Source: Pristionchus mayeri
Taxonomy: Eukaryota; Nematoda; Chromadorea; Rhabditida; Neodiplogasteridae
Direction of reading: 5' to 3'
Assembly (NCBI GenBank): GCA_036245805.1
Contig: BTRK01000004.1
Location: forward strand, 5,022,001-5,086,000
DNA: 64,000 nucleotides
Shown: positions 45,501 through 57,236 of the stretch, in pieces
Layout: every line of letters starts with the position of its first letter
How positions within the stretch are numbered: position 1 is the first letter of the stretch
The notes under the pieces: generated by a model
Database searches by the model: none
What the model saw: the letters and a program-made list of their open reading frames with translations, nothing else
Told to the model about the DNA's origin: nothing
Made by a program: the position numbers and the translations under genes

Positions 45501-48500
45501 TCATCTGTTGCCTTCCTTTATCAGTCCTTCCTTGATCAACCAGAACGTCGTGCACGGTCCCTTTCCCTGGAATGGAAGAATCCAGAGAGATCAACAACAA
45601 TTGACATACTTTCACGTTTACGATTCCTCGCTCTTGAATAACGAATCGATGCTCGAAGTCCGACTTGAGAAGAATGGCAGCTGTCTCACTCATCTAATGA
45701 TGGGAGATGAAAGAGAAAGGAGAAGGAGAGTCCTCACCTGGATTCTGCCCGGTTCACAAGTTGATCCCATTCTAGAGGCTACGTTGACAGTGTCACCGAA
45801 CACGCAGAATCTGCAATTATCACTCTTCCTCTCAATACGGATCGTCGGCTATTGATTAGTAGATACAGAAGGAGATAATATCTACAACAGTTCAAAATGT
45901 ACCTGGGTGCGGTGCTTCCCAGTATTCCACTCGCCAGAGCTCCCGTATGCAATCCCACTTTGATCTTCAACTTGTGTTCCGGTCGATGAGGAATCTTGTA
46001 GGTATCGTGCACGTACTAAATGGATCGATTGTTATGAGAAAAGAAGGAGGGAGAAACCTTCTGGAAGTGTAGTGCGATCTGGCACACTTCGCACAAATGA
46101 CTTCGATCCTCCATCTCAGGAATTCCAGATACGATCAGGTAGGCATCGCCCACGTTCTCCACCTGTATTTGTACAACGTTTGGAGACCGTAGTTCGTTCA
46201 AATACGACGAAACCCCCCTTCATCTGTGTACATTAACGAATTCCAGTCGCTTTCTCCCCACTCTGCATTATTTCGCGGTAAACGGGCGCGTGCGAGGTAT
46301 TGAGAATGGTGAAATGGTAACCTTGAAAGCAGAATACGATTCCACGATGTTGTCGAACTTTGAGTAGAGCAGATTGAGCATGAGGATAATCTAAGATAAG
46401 AGAGCGTAAAAGTGAAGAAATATTCTACGTGTACGGATAACCTGGACTGGAATGGATTGCTCGCATAGTTGAGTGAATTGGCAGACGTCAGCAAAGAGAA
46501 CCGAGACGGAAGGATGCATAGAGGGACGAACGGGACGACCCTCGCGCAGCTCCAGAGCCACACTCCTGCTAACGGAGCAATGATTTGACTCTCTTCAGTT
46601 TGCACGCTCTCTCGCCGGTCAGAGAGACGAGAGAGCGTGTAAACTGAAGAGAGTAAGACGATTGCTCTGATAACGACTATTTGAAGTTGTTATCAATAGA
46701 CCACGATCCACATGTTTCTTTTACAACTGTTTGACAAAGAAGTATCACATCATAACGATGATGAATTTCCGACTAGGACTAACTTGGGCATGATCTGGTA
46801 CAGTAGTCTCTCCGTCTTCTCCTTGAGTTCTTCGATCTCCTCTGTTCTCTTTTCAACAATTTTCTCTAGATTCGCAGAGTATTCGTCGATCATGGAGATC
46901 ATCTGATCGACCAGAGTTCCCTTTGCGCTGAAAGAGAAGATCCTCTCATTACATTGCTCTGTGCTTACTCATTGCCGAACTCTCGATGGACAGCATCGAT
47001 GATCTTGTGAAGAGTGGGTCGAGTCACTTCCTTCGTATGCCAACACTGCTGCATTATCGAGACCAACCTGTAAATCTGATTTTTTAGCTTCTGCATTTCC
47101 TCGAATCACTACACTTTAACCCCTTTGGAATGAGTAGTTTCATGCCATTTTCCACCTCCGATCTCACCTCAGAGTAAGTCCATTCTCTTCCGGAATCAAT
47201 GGTTTCATTCCTGCTCCATCCGTCGAGATTAGACGTTTCATGAGTGCTACATGTTGACAATGATCATTGCTTAACATTGAACGCACTATGAGTGTCTTCC
47301 TTGAGATGAGCGAAAGGTACTTGCTCGATGAATATTTGATACATGAGCATGCCCAGCTGGTAGATGTCACCTGAAGGGCATCGAGTCTCTCTGGGACTGA
47401 ACTTTCGAACCTTTCTCACTGCCTACGTGCCGTTCACCATCCTCACTCATTTGTCGGAGGATCTCGGGTGCCATTTGTAAGTATTCTCAACATAGATTTC
47501 AACTACGGAAACAATGCGAGCTCACTTGGTGGAAGGTCGTCAAATGTGAACGATGGGAACGTGAAAATGTCCTTGGTTTTTAGCTGAAAAGCTGGTAATT
47601 CTTGTTCTCGCTAACTTTTCTAACCAACCTTGGAATTGATGAGTGATTGGAGGCCGAAGTCAGTGAGTTTGACCACCCAATACGAGTCAACGACGCAGTT
47701 CGAGAGGAAGAGAGCACCGTGCACTCGGAGGGAAGAAGAGTGGATCCACGAGAGACCCTAGAAGAGTATCATAAAAACGGAGATTAGTGCAACTACTTTG
47801 AGGATGTGTCTGATGAACGAGGCTCGGAAGTTCCTGCCCAGTTTCTGATCTGTCTTGAAGAGGAGATTCTCCAGAGACTGACTGCAATCGACCCATTACA
47901 ATGCAATACAATATTTATCTGTTGTCGCTTTCTGGGCGCATATCAAGATGTGGGGTCAGAAAAGGTCGTTATTCAGTTCGGCGATAATGGGCGAATTCAT
48001 CGACCTATTATCGCTGCCGAACTTTCTGACAAACCGTTGCGTGTACGCCCAGCATACGATGAATTCGCCATTCTGGTTGAACGAAATGCCCTCGAAAGCG
48101 TTGAGATTTGTGTGAGAGATGCCTTTGATCTGAAAGTCCCTTTCCATAGATACTAGAAAGAGTCTCCTCGCCTGATTCAGGTATTCCATCTCCTTCCTCG
48201 TGAATGTTATCGCCTTCTTCTGCATGTACGTCTTCATTGAGACCTACGAGACGGACAAATAGAAATATGGGGGAAGTTAACATGTACAGTACATGCTAAT
48301 CGCCTTGCCCATATGCGGCTGCCGCGGACCGCGGATGCCCGCGGATCGATTTTGCGGGAAAATGAGTAAAGTTCATGCAATGAATTGTTCATTTTTGAAT
48401 TCCTCATGCGATTTCGCATCGGAATCACTATTTCATAATGGAACATTTTTTGAGGGAGGTCAATTCAAAGTGATCAGGATTACCGTACTCCCGAACATAT

Positions 48501-49162
48501 TCCCACCGTTTTTGTGTCTAGAATTTTTCGGGTCAGTTTTCGAACGCGATCCAAGTTTGCAAACTCTTCAATACCCTAAAGAAAGTCATTAAAAACCCCA
48601 AAATGGAGGGATCAATTTCGGGAGTACTGTAGCCGTGGTCACTCCGAATCGAACCCCCTCAAAAACTTGCCTTTGATAAAATTAATATAGTATAGTGATT
48701 CCGATGCGAAATCGCATGAGGAATTCAAAAATGAACAATTCATTGCATGAACTTTACTCATTTTCCCGCAAAATCGATCCGCGGGCATCCGCGGTCCGCG
48801 GCGGGCCGCCGCGGCCGCATATGGGCAAGGCGATTAGCATGTACTGTACCTTATGCCCTCTAATCGTGCCTCGGACTGCATCAAATTGAGTTGGTCCTAC
48901 GCAGGAGAGAGATCTCATTGAGGAGGAAGGATTGGAGGAGAAGGGGCCGAAGTTCTCAATGCAGTCAATCGTATTCATGGTGGGGAGATATTACTGATTC
49001 GAAGAAAATTCGACTGAATTTAACTAGAAACCTCCTCCTCGTTCTTGATTTCTTCATACGAAATTCTCCATGGCATTCGATGCAACTCATGCTCCTTCCT
49101 AAGACACAAAGATTATAAGACTGGCAACTGATAACGACAGTAATAATAATAATAATAATAAT

Positions 49163-49199
<37 letters not shown>

Positions 49200-50883
49200 C
49201 ATGCAACTCATGCTCCTTCCTAAGATTTTATAAGACTGGCAACTGATAGAGACTGTACCTCTGAAGATACCATGCAAAACTCAGAGGAGATACGATCGCC
49301 AGAGCAATTATGATCGAGATTACGACGAGATGTTCTGGATTTTGAAAATATTTAAGTCTATGAAGGTGGACAAACTCATGCTACACTCGGACCCGTCGAA
49401 GTCACAGGATGGCTTGAAGTGAGGAAGATTGGAGAAAGCAAACGGGTTCGAGATGAGGTATTCCATGGTCTCATTCGCAGAGAAGGAAGGGTAGATGTTT
49501 GAGATGAGCACAGGAATTCCATGATCCAATCGATGCAAACGGAAGTAAGACTGGCGGATGCCATTCTCGTCGATGAGGATGTCGCCCGTGATGCCTGAAC
49601 TAATTGGAGGACGGTGGAAGGGGGAATGACACCTTTGTAGTAGAGAGGAAATGAAGAGTTGAGTAGAAGGAGTGAGATAGCATCACAGAGGAGGAGATCG
49701 GACTCGAGTCGTTCGTTGATCTGAGTGGTTAGCTCCAATAATTAAAAGTCCAAGGCAGAAGCTATGAATTTTTTCGAATATTTTTTTCCGAATTATCTAA
49801 CCTGCAGTTTATGATCGAATAGGAATTTGGTAGTGAGACGATGGTCGAAATGATCGAATTGAACCTTGAATACATAATGAATGAGATGAAGAGTGGGATG
49901 AATACTGACGAGATGTGTGTACTTCAACAGCCGTTGAAATTTCTTCTCCCGGTTCAGAGAATCGAAAGACTTTTGGAAGAAGTCACGTATATTCGAGAAT
50001 CGAGACTCCATGAAAAATAGTGAATATTCATGTGAAGAGTAGAAATCTGTTGATGAAAGAAAAGCGAAGAAGCTCTCGCGATTGGAGAAAACGAAGAGAA
50101 CTAAAAAAATATGCAAATGACTCAATCATCATAGGTCTGGATAGTCCTACCTCTAGAGTTCGTGAGGACATTACTGGTCGATTTTTCATCAGATATTAAC
50201 CCGCGGACTACAGTGATAGTAGGAGAGAGTACGATGTCCACTGTCTCTGCATCGTAGAAATACTCTTGCGAGTAGAGAATTCCAATCTTCAAATTAATCT
50301 CTCACTTTATACACCCATTTCTAGGTCAACCTGTTTCCACTGGCACAGTGCAGCTAGCACTTCAATCATCTTCGCGATGCCGACAGGATTCTTCGGTTCG
50401 AGAATGACGGTGGTGTCGCCCTTCTCGAGGAAGTCGATGGTGGAGATGAAGGGAGTCGACCATCTCTCGCTCAGTCGAGATATCGCCGCCGCTTCTGCAA
50501 TATTTAACTCGTAACCCTTCAATGTCGGAGAAGGGCTTTTTGTAATACTCGTCACCATGGGTTCTCATAAAATAAAACTAAGAAAACTGGCCTTCGACAC
50601 AATTCGCGCCAATGAATGCCTCCACTCCGTGCAGATACCGCATCGCAGCCGCATTATCGACTCCGCTGAACGAGGAACACGCAGGCAGAGTCACTATTCT
50701 GAGAGAGAACTCGAGAGACGGAAAAGGAACGAGGAAAAGGAACCGATGAGCAACGAACTTGGCCGACGAATTACTAGCAGGGAAACATGCGAGAATTACG
50801 TCTCGTTCCTCGGGATCTCTCTGTAGATGGCCTATCCTAATGGCTGCAGCGAGGGAAATCGGGAAGAAGAGGAAGGGATTCAT
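45501..50883 (-). CDS. Receptor-type guanylyl cyclase (gcy family)
   Basis: A large gene making cGMP from GTP, usually in sensory neurons. In order: N-terminus MNPFLFFPISLAAAIRIGHL at 50883; extracellular ligand-binding region with FSGVDNAAAMRYLHGVEAFI and LISNPFAFSNLPHFKPSC; one transmembrane helix near 49330-49257 (SIIIALAIVSPLSFAWYLQR); kinase-homology domain with LRVHGALFLSNCVVDSYWVV, KLTDFGLQSLI and GDIYQLGMLMYQIFIEQVPF; dimerising helix with EKRTEEIEELKEKTETLLYQ; cyclase domain with VSVLFADVCQFTQL, VENVGDAYLIVSGIPE and CVFGDTVNVASRM. Both metal-binding Asp residues (FAD, GDAY) are present, so catalysis is expected. The last exon 45566-45501 gives GKGPCTTFWL. Two foldback elements lie in its introns. 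Confidence 0.88.
46575..46667. repeat. Foldback MITE (93 bp) beside a splice acceptor of the guanylyl cyclase gene
   Basis: Arms GAGCAATGATTTGACTCTC and its complement surround the core GCACGCTCTCTCGCCGGTCAG, shared with the MITEs at 5074, 5441 and 54775. Read on the gene's strand, it ends 9 bases before the AG acceptor of the exon coding VALELREG. Confidence 0.75.
48285..48848. mobile_element. TA-flanked foldback with GC-rich subterminal palindromes, copy 2 (564 bp)
   Basis: Ends TACAGTACATGCTAATCGCC and complement match the element at 41958-42446 with one change. The GC-rich subterminal blocks here are built from CCGCGG units rather than GCGC. It lies in an intron of the guanylyl cyclase gene between the juxtamembrane and kinase-homology exons. 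Confidence 0.85.
49073..49255. repeat. Direct duplication flanking an (AAT)n/(ATT)n hairpin
   Basis: The block ATGCAACTCATGCTCCTTCC...AAGACTGGCAACTGATA occurs at about 49079-49131 and again at 49200-49247. Between them is an AAT run that turns into an ATT run, forming a perfect potential hairpin (about 49139-49199). It overlaps the juxtamembrane part of the cyclase gene. Confidence 0.8.
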
Positions 50884-51700
50884 AGGTGCATGCTGCGAGT
50901 GAGCGATACGTGAGGGAAGAAGTCGCCCATGTCTTCCCTCGCATTATTTATTGACCATCTCGCGGAGGGATAAATTCCCTCTTCTCATGACAGCCCCCCT
51001 CCTCACAAGCATAAGAGATACACGAAATGGAGTTGCCAAAATGATAGCCAGTTATGATTTGGTGTATAACTTAGAAGATGAATGTATCATAAATGTTCAC
51101 CTAGAGCGCAATGACAAACACCATTTTCGGTTTCTTGACAAATGAGCGCATTCACCGTAACCGTTGACTGTAAAACGGGATTCGTAGTTGATATCCTGAC
51201 TAGATTCAATTCATTTTCGGGAGTTACACTTTCGTCGTCGTTGAAATTGAATGATAAGTGACGATTTTCAATTCTTGTACCGCAATGATTCTAGACGCAT
51301 TCAATTCTGCGGATATTCTCGCATGTCCTTTTTATTTTCACCGGCGGTTACAAATCGCAATTGATCGAATGAGTTGCTTCTGTACACCTCTCGCTCAAGT
51401 GTGTGTGCGATTTCAGTACCCTACAATTGGAAATTTTCGTCACATTCAACGAAGTAACGTGTGACTTCGCAGTCTGGAATGTAACTGATCTCTCTCGCAG
51501 TCCTACACTACGAAAGTGGCTAAGATAATGTGGAACTTTTCGAAGTACATTCTGATGCGGCGCACTACTTTCTCCAACTTCACTCAAAAATCGCACGCTT
51601 TACCCTGGCAACGGGCGTGAATTGCCATTTAGGGAAAAGATCGACACGATTTCGCACGGAGGCACTACGAGACTTCACGTTTTCACATTGGCCTGAGGAA
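50884..51700. other. Intergenic region between divergent genes
   Basis: Separates the guanylyl cyclase start (minus) from the 93-aa protein gene (plus). I see no exon or RNA gene. It should hold the sensory promoter of the cyclase on one side. Confidence 0.4.
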
Positions 51701-51708
51701 TATAAAAG
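51701..51708 (+). promoter_or_regulatory. TATA box of the 93-aa protein gene
   Basis: TATAAAAG lies 89 bp before the ATG at 51790. Initiation about 30 bp downstream would leave a leader of about 55 nt. Confidence 0.6.
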
Positions 51709-51789
51709 CGGCGAGACTCGAAGTTTCTCATCGATTTCGATTTTCTCTAGCGTTTCCTTGGCAATGCTCGATAATTTTAGTGTCCGACC

Positions 51790-52386
51790 ATGTCCGATAA
51801 GCCGACTCCCGAAATGCTAGAGAAGATCATGAAGGCGCGCGAACAGCTCAAGGTATTTTACAGGCCCGGAATTTCAAATTTTAGATTTATAATGTTTAAT
51901 AATTGTAATCTCAGGCAAATCCTTCTCTGCTCGATGACTCGATCGCCAAGCTCAGCGCTGAAGCACAAGTCGCAGCAAAGAAGGTATCGTAGACAATATG
52001 ATATTCGAAATGTAGTGAATCTACTACTCGAAGCTTGAGAGTTTACCATCTCTCATGTGTTGTTCAAATACTCCTTCTCACTTGAGGTTCAGGCCAAAAT
52101 TCGCAGCAGGGCTTCAATAGTGCGACTTTCTCAATAACACAATTCAGATGCGTGATCTCTTTCTGGCCGATCCCTTCGATGGCCCCAAGATGAAGGCCGC
52201 GGTACGTTTAGTTCAAATATTATCTCACGGGAAAGAGCAAACCAAGACGAATGTCAAAGACTCTTCATATTGGATACTAACGAACTTCAGGGCGAGGAGA
52301 TTCGTGCCAAGTCGTCTCCCTCCGTAGTCAAGGAACTCGAGGAGCACAAGAAACTTGTGACGGAGAAACTTGGCGCTTCCCTCTGA
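51790..52386 (+). CDS. Small helical cytosolic protein, 93 aa, DUF148-like (tentative)
   Basis: Four exons join in phase 0: 51790-51852, 51915-51983, 52148-52201 and 52291-52386. The protein is charged and helical throughout, without signal peptide or membrane helix. The segment LSAEAQVAAKKMRDLFLADP followed by SPSVVKELEEHKKLV recalls nematode DUF148 (SXP/RAL-2) helices, but those proteins are usually secreted, so the match is weak. A consensus TATA box and clean small introns suggest good expression. A poly(A) signal AATAAA is at 52555-52560. Confidence 0.75.
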
Positions 52387-52554
52387 GAGATCCGTCCATA
52401 TCCCCTGCCCATTCACTCCGTATTCCTCCTTATCCCATACAAATGCTAGATGTGAGATTGTTCATTGACAGATAGATGATTTGAATTCCCCTCCCCTCTT
52501 CCTTCGCGGTGCGCGGTGTTGTTAGCCATACCTTGTGCGAAGATGTCGTAGATG

Positions 52555-52560
52555 AATAAA
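52555..52560 (+). terminator. Poly(A) signal of the 93-aa protein gene
   Basis: AATAAA about 170 bp after the stop codon, on the coding strand. Confidence 0.45.
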
Positions 52561-52943
52561 GAGTGATCCTCTTGCAGATTCGTGTGAAAAAAATAGTGAG
52601 GCGAATAAACATCAAACAGCTCGATCGACACAGAGATCACCGAACTTCTTTCTTTGAATTTACTTCGTCAATAAAATAAAACGTGCATGGACGTATTTTG
52701 ACATCTTGAAATGCTGAAATACTTTCATCAGAAACTGTGAAAGACGCAGATTCTGATGAAATTTGACTGGCTCGATTGTGTTTTTGTCTGGTCAATGCGG
52801 GGAAACTACACTGAGTGTGCGTCGAGTGCGCGTGTTTTTTCGCGAAATATCGCGAGATTGTGGCGACGTAGAGGGGAGGAGAGATAAAACACACTGCTCG
52901 CTCGAGATAAATAGGCGCGCGTCGCTCGATCGACCAGTCAGCA

Positions 52944-55851
52944 ATGATTTTCCTACTCTCTGTTCTCATATTCGTCCTTCTCTTTCGGTAAGAATCAAGC
53001 TAAAGTTCCATTCTATTCCAAGGGTCTTTCATGAACATTCTCCCCAGGTATTACTCATCAGCAAACCAGAAATGGAAAATACGCGGAATTCCCGGACCTG
53101 AGCCAGAGTTGATGTTGGGAAATCTACGTGATATCTGGGACTACTACAAGCCAAGATCGATCGTCTTGAGAGATTGGTCAAAACAGTTCGGAAAGGTGAG
53201 CGCCGATAGCATGTGAGAGTAATTTGAGAGTAAAACTGGAAATCTCTCTCTTTGCTCATGTGCATGGTAAACAATATGTGTAGAGAGTAAGTCAGCATCG
53301 TCTCATTATCGATCTACCATTGGCCATTCTCATAATCTTCCAGGTCTATGGCTTCTTCGAGGGGCAGCGCCCAATCATCGTCGTCTCTGACTTCGATACC
53401 ATCAACGAGATCGTCGTCAAGAAGTTCGACCACTTCTACGCTAGAGCTGTCAGTTTTCCACCCCTTTTATGCAAAATCATAAATTTGAACAATTTCGAAT
53501 GCCAATCAACAAGAACATAAGGATAGCACTAAATAATTAAGTGTTACTCAGCGATTCATTCTGCAAGAGCGCAAAGACGGTCCCCACACACGCATCATCG
53601 AGGCTCGCGGACCCCACTGGAAGAGATTGAGAGCACTCGGAAGCATGGCATTCACTAATAAGTCACTCAGAAATGTACGCCCTAAATATTATACAAAGAA
53701 ATGACTGACTCTATACTTATTCAGATCCTCTCGACAGTGGAAGATTCAGCTACTACGATGGTCGATGGCATGGGGCGAAACAAGGGAGAGATAAACACGC
53801 TTGAGTGAGTACTTTCTTCCAAATCATATGGGGAAGCTTGCGTGGTCGTCTCTTGATGGATGTACAATTTCTTGGCATGGCAGTACTTTAATTTTTAACC
53901 GGGTAACTTGATGTAAGATTCCAGGATATAGTGACGTCATTCCAGATTCTTCCAAGAGTATACACTCGACGTCATCTGCAAGGTCGCTCTCGGAATGCGC
54001 GAAGTCAAGATGTTCGACAACAAGTATCTCGCCTCGTGTCGCCAAATCTTTTACAGGTTCCATTCACGTTTCTAACCTAAAGCGAAAATCGACTTTAGGC
54101 CTCTCCGCCATCCTCTCACCGTCCTTCCCGCGCTCTTTCCCCTCGCTGTTGATGAAATCCGCTGTCTCTTCCTCCTCATCTGTTAGTTTTTTTATTAACA
54201 CCAGAGGATGCTTCCCGAATATTCTGAAGTTAATAGCAAAACTTGATTGTCTTCAGCTAAAGTACCCGCGCTGAAGAGTCCGTTCGTCGTTCTACTCGAG
54301 ATGCTTCAGAGGAACGTCGTCGAGAGAAAGGCAGCGAGAGTGAGAGGAGAGAAGTCATCGGGAGACTTCATCGACCTCTTCCTCGACGCTGAGGTCGACG
54401 TGTCCGAAGTGCAGTTCGGAGAGGAATCAGATGTGAGTGGCCGTGATGCACCAAAGTGGTTTCTTTTCGTTGGCTGTCGTAAAACATGATATTGCAGACT
54501 TCTCGTAAGCTGTCATCGGAAGAGATCATCGGACAGTGCATGATCTTCCTCTTGGCTGGATTCGATGTAGGCACAAGCATTTTAGAGTGCCACCTCTCAC
54601 GAGCACTTTCCATTCCATCTGATAATCTTCTATGATTCATAGAGGCTTGGGGTCAGGTATTTCGCACATGACGCTGATTGTTGGTTTTGCGAGAATGGAG
54701 CTGATAAGACCATTTGTGCTTAAAATCGGCTGTTGTCTGCTATAATGTTGCCGAGTAATTAGATATGATGGCAGGAGCAATTGTCTGACTCTCCCCAGAT
54801 TGCACGCTCTCTCGCCGGTCAGACAGACGAGAGAGCATGCAAAACGAGGAGAGTCAGACGATTGCTCGTTTGCAGACAACGTCGAATTCTCTCGCTTACA
54901 CCACTCACTTCCTTGCGAATCATCCCGAAGTACAGAAGAGAATCATCGATGAAGTTGACTCCTTCCTCCTCGAGAATGAAGTGAGATCCAATTGGATTAG
55001 CGTTGGCAATTCGAAGTCGGAATTCGCAACGCCTCCGCCTCCTCAGATTTCGCAATATGCGAGCGGGAGGCGATTGGGAATTCGCAATCCGACTTCGAAT
55101 TGCCATCCCTAATTTGGATTACGGCGCTAAAATAGCACATTCTCAGATAATCGAAGTGGAGAGACTGAATCAACTCCCGTACATGGAGGCAGTCATCAAG
55201 GAGTCACTCAGACACTACCCTCTGGGCACTGTGTAAGTTCCAGTAGCAAATCCGGATTGAAGATGTAGTTTGACAGCCGTTGTTCTTGATAAAAATTGTA
55301 ATTATTTTTTCAGTGCGGTAACTCGTGAGTGCACGAAGGCGTGCGAGATCAATGGGACGAAATTCGAGGTGGGAGACCAAATTCAAACGGACACGTGGAC
55401 GATGCACATGGACGAGAGTGTGTGGGGAGAAGACGCGAAGGAATTCCGACCGGAGAGGTACATCAGTTTCGATTAATTAGAGATGTGACGCAACTCAAAG
55501 AACGGGAGAAAATATTGAAAGAGGCGCGTTCAATTAACATTCATAACCAACTATCCATTCAACATTGATTATTATCAGATGGCTCGAGGAGTCCGATCGT
55601 CCCCGTTCGGCCTTCCAATCATTTGGAGAGGGTCCTCGCATCTGTCTCGGCATGAGATTAGCCTACATGGAGGAAAAATTGGCACTTATCAAGTTGCTCA
55701 GTCGATTCACCATTGAGAAGACTGCGAACACGGTATGACGATACCAAGGAGTGTTCTTGCGCCAAAGCGTGCCTTTCAGAACCCAATCAGACTCGTGGGA
55801 TCAATGACGGTTGCACCGGAGAAAGTGATGGTGAAGCTAGTGAAGCGATGA
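52944..55851 (+). CDS. Cytochrome P450 (CYP3-clan, CYP13/25-like), 499 aa
   Basis: Fourteen exons join in phase to 500 codons: 52944-52987, 53048-53195, 53344-53448, 53552-53674, 53725-53804, 53947-54057, 54100-54182, 54257-54432, 54498-54566, 54876-54980, 55147-55232, 55314-55457, 55579-55732 and 55780-55851. An N-terminal anchor helix (MIFLLSVLIFVLLFR) is followed by the Pro-rich hinge (IRGIPGPEPELMLGN). The I-helix has AGFDTT for oxygen activation, the K-helix has KESLRHYP (ExxR), then FRPERW, and the haem loop is FGEGPRICLG with the axial Cys. All essential residues are present, so it should be an active ER monooxygenase. Its substrate is unknown; this clan often handles xenobiotics. Intron 9 ends in a MITE. 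Confidence 0.93.
54775..54867. repeat. Foldback MITE (93 bp) beside a splice acceptor of the P450 gene
   Basis: Arms GAGCAATTGTCTGACTCTC and complement surround GCACGCTCTCTCGCCGGTCAG. Same family as 46575-46667. It ends 8 bases before exon 10, so the TTTGCAG acceptor follows at once. Confidence 0.8.
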
Positions 55852-55863
55852 TCGAGAAGTGTG

Positions 55864-55869
55864 AATAAA
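55864..55869 (+). terminator. Poly(A) signal of the P450 gene
   Basis: AATAAA 13 bp after the P450 stop codon, so the 3' UTR would be very short, as is common in worms. Confidence 0.6.
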
Positions 55870-55969
55870 GAAGTACATTTATCGATTGATCTAATAATAT
55901 TAATTTCCTTTCGATTTTACTATTCGATTTCACCCCCAACCCTGCAGAGATACTTTCGGAGAAAATATA

Positions 55970-57213
55970 CAGGGTGCGCCATAATTACCCGGACTGATTT
56001 CAACATTCTGTGATCACGCGGTCCCATTGATTTGCGCTACCATTATGCCACTATCATGACGTGTAACCATTACTCTCTCACTATTCAAGGTTTCATGTCA
56101 ACTAGTCAAGTACTTTAGTTATGGCGATGTCTAATATCTTCAAACCCGAATTCCCTACCTGTACAAGCATTGTGTAACATCGTTCATCGACTTGCCTTTC
56201 ACAATTCGTTTGCTTCCGATACCGTTAATATGTACCATAGGCTTGGCACTGAACAGAGTCGTACGGGCATAGGGAAATCGATATATGTTTCCACCACCAG
56301 GAACCTAGATCGCATCCGAAAGATGAGCGATTCGAAACCACATTCAGATGGATAAGAATCTCGGTAGCTCGAACGCATCCATTCGTGGTTTTCTCATGTC
56401 CCAGTTAAATCTTCGCCATTACACGTGCATTAAGTTGCACCGAATAGAGGAGCGTCAGATCAAGCCCCGCAGAGAATGATACAGTAAAATGTTGTTGCAT
56501 TGTTATAGGTCCGCGCATTTTTGTACGTTATTCAGCGATGTAAGTATAGTTTCGTGGAACGCAAGCTGAATATCCAAAACATAATTATCACTGCCTCTTA
56601 TCCTGAAGAATCCGAAAATAGCTGTGGAATCAGTGACCCTCCAACCATCCCCATTCCATCAGGAGTTACACTGAAATTTGCTCAACATGCAAGTGCCGCC
56701 AAGGCCAATAAGGAGTATTACATGATGCACATCATCGGAGACGCGCTTCTACCCTGGTCCCGTTCCCACTTGGATCTGGGCCACTAGACCTTTCAGGAAG
56801 ATTATGTAATCATTCAAAAGAAAAAGTAGTGTCTGGACACCCATGCACCCGATTTATCACTCTGATTTATTGGTCCCCAAACTCCTCCGTTCCCAAACCC
56901 TCGGCTTCAATGTTTACGGATGTTGTAGGCCAAGATGTCCTCTACTAAGAACTCAACACTAGTCTCGCTCAAGGCCACCCATTTCATAGCGTGAGAAGAA
57001 ATCGATGAAAATTTATTGCGGGAATTGGTAGATGGATATGAGAAGAATCTCAAGGCCTGTGTCAAAGCGAAATGAAGCCCCATCAAAATTAGCTAGTATG
57101 TTATTATTGCCAATATTGCTGACAAACTGTCATGTAAACGAGATCGCTCAAGTTCCACTATAAAGCAGGGAATCTTATGCAAACAGTAGTCCGGGTAATT
57201 ATGGCGCACCCTG
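55970..57213 (+). mobile_element. Decayed mariner/Tc1-like element (1244 bp)
   Basis: Inverted repeats CAGGGTGCGCCATAATTACC and complement with TA at both sides bound the element. The inside has only broken transposase pieces on the plus strand, such as IPSGVTLKFAQHASAAKANK and a stretch near 56850-56900 resembling the WPPNSPDLNP region of mariners. Stops and frameshifts separate them, so it cannot encode an enzyme, though the ends could still be recognised in trans. Confidence 0.8.
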
Positions 57214-57236
57214 TACCTGCACAATCGGGCTATTAA

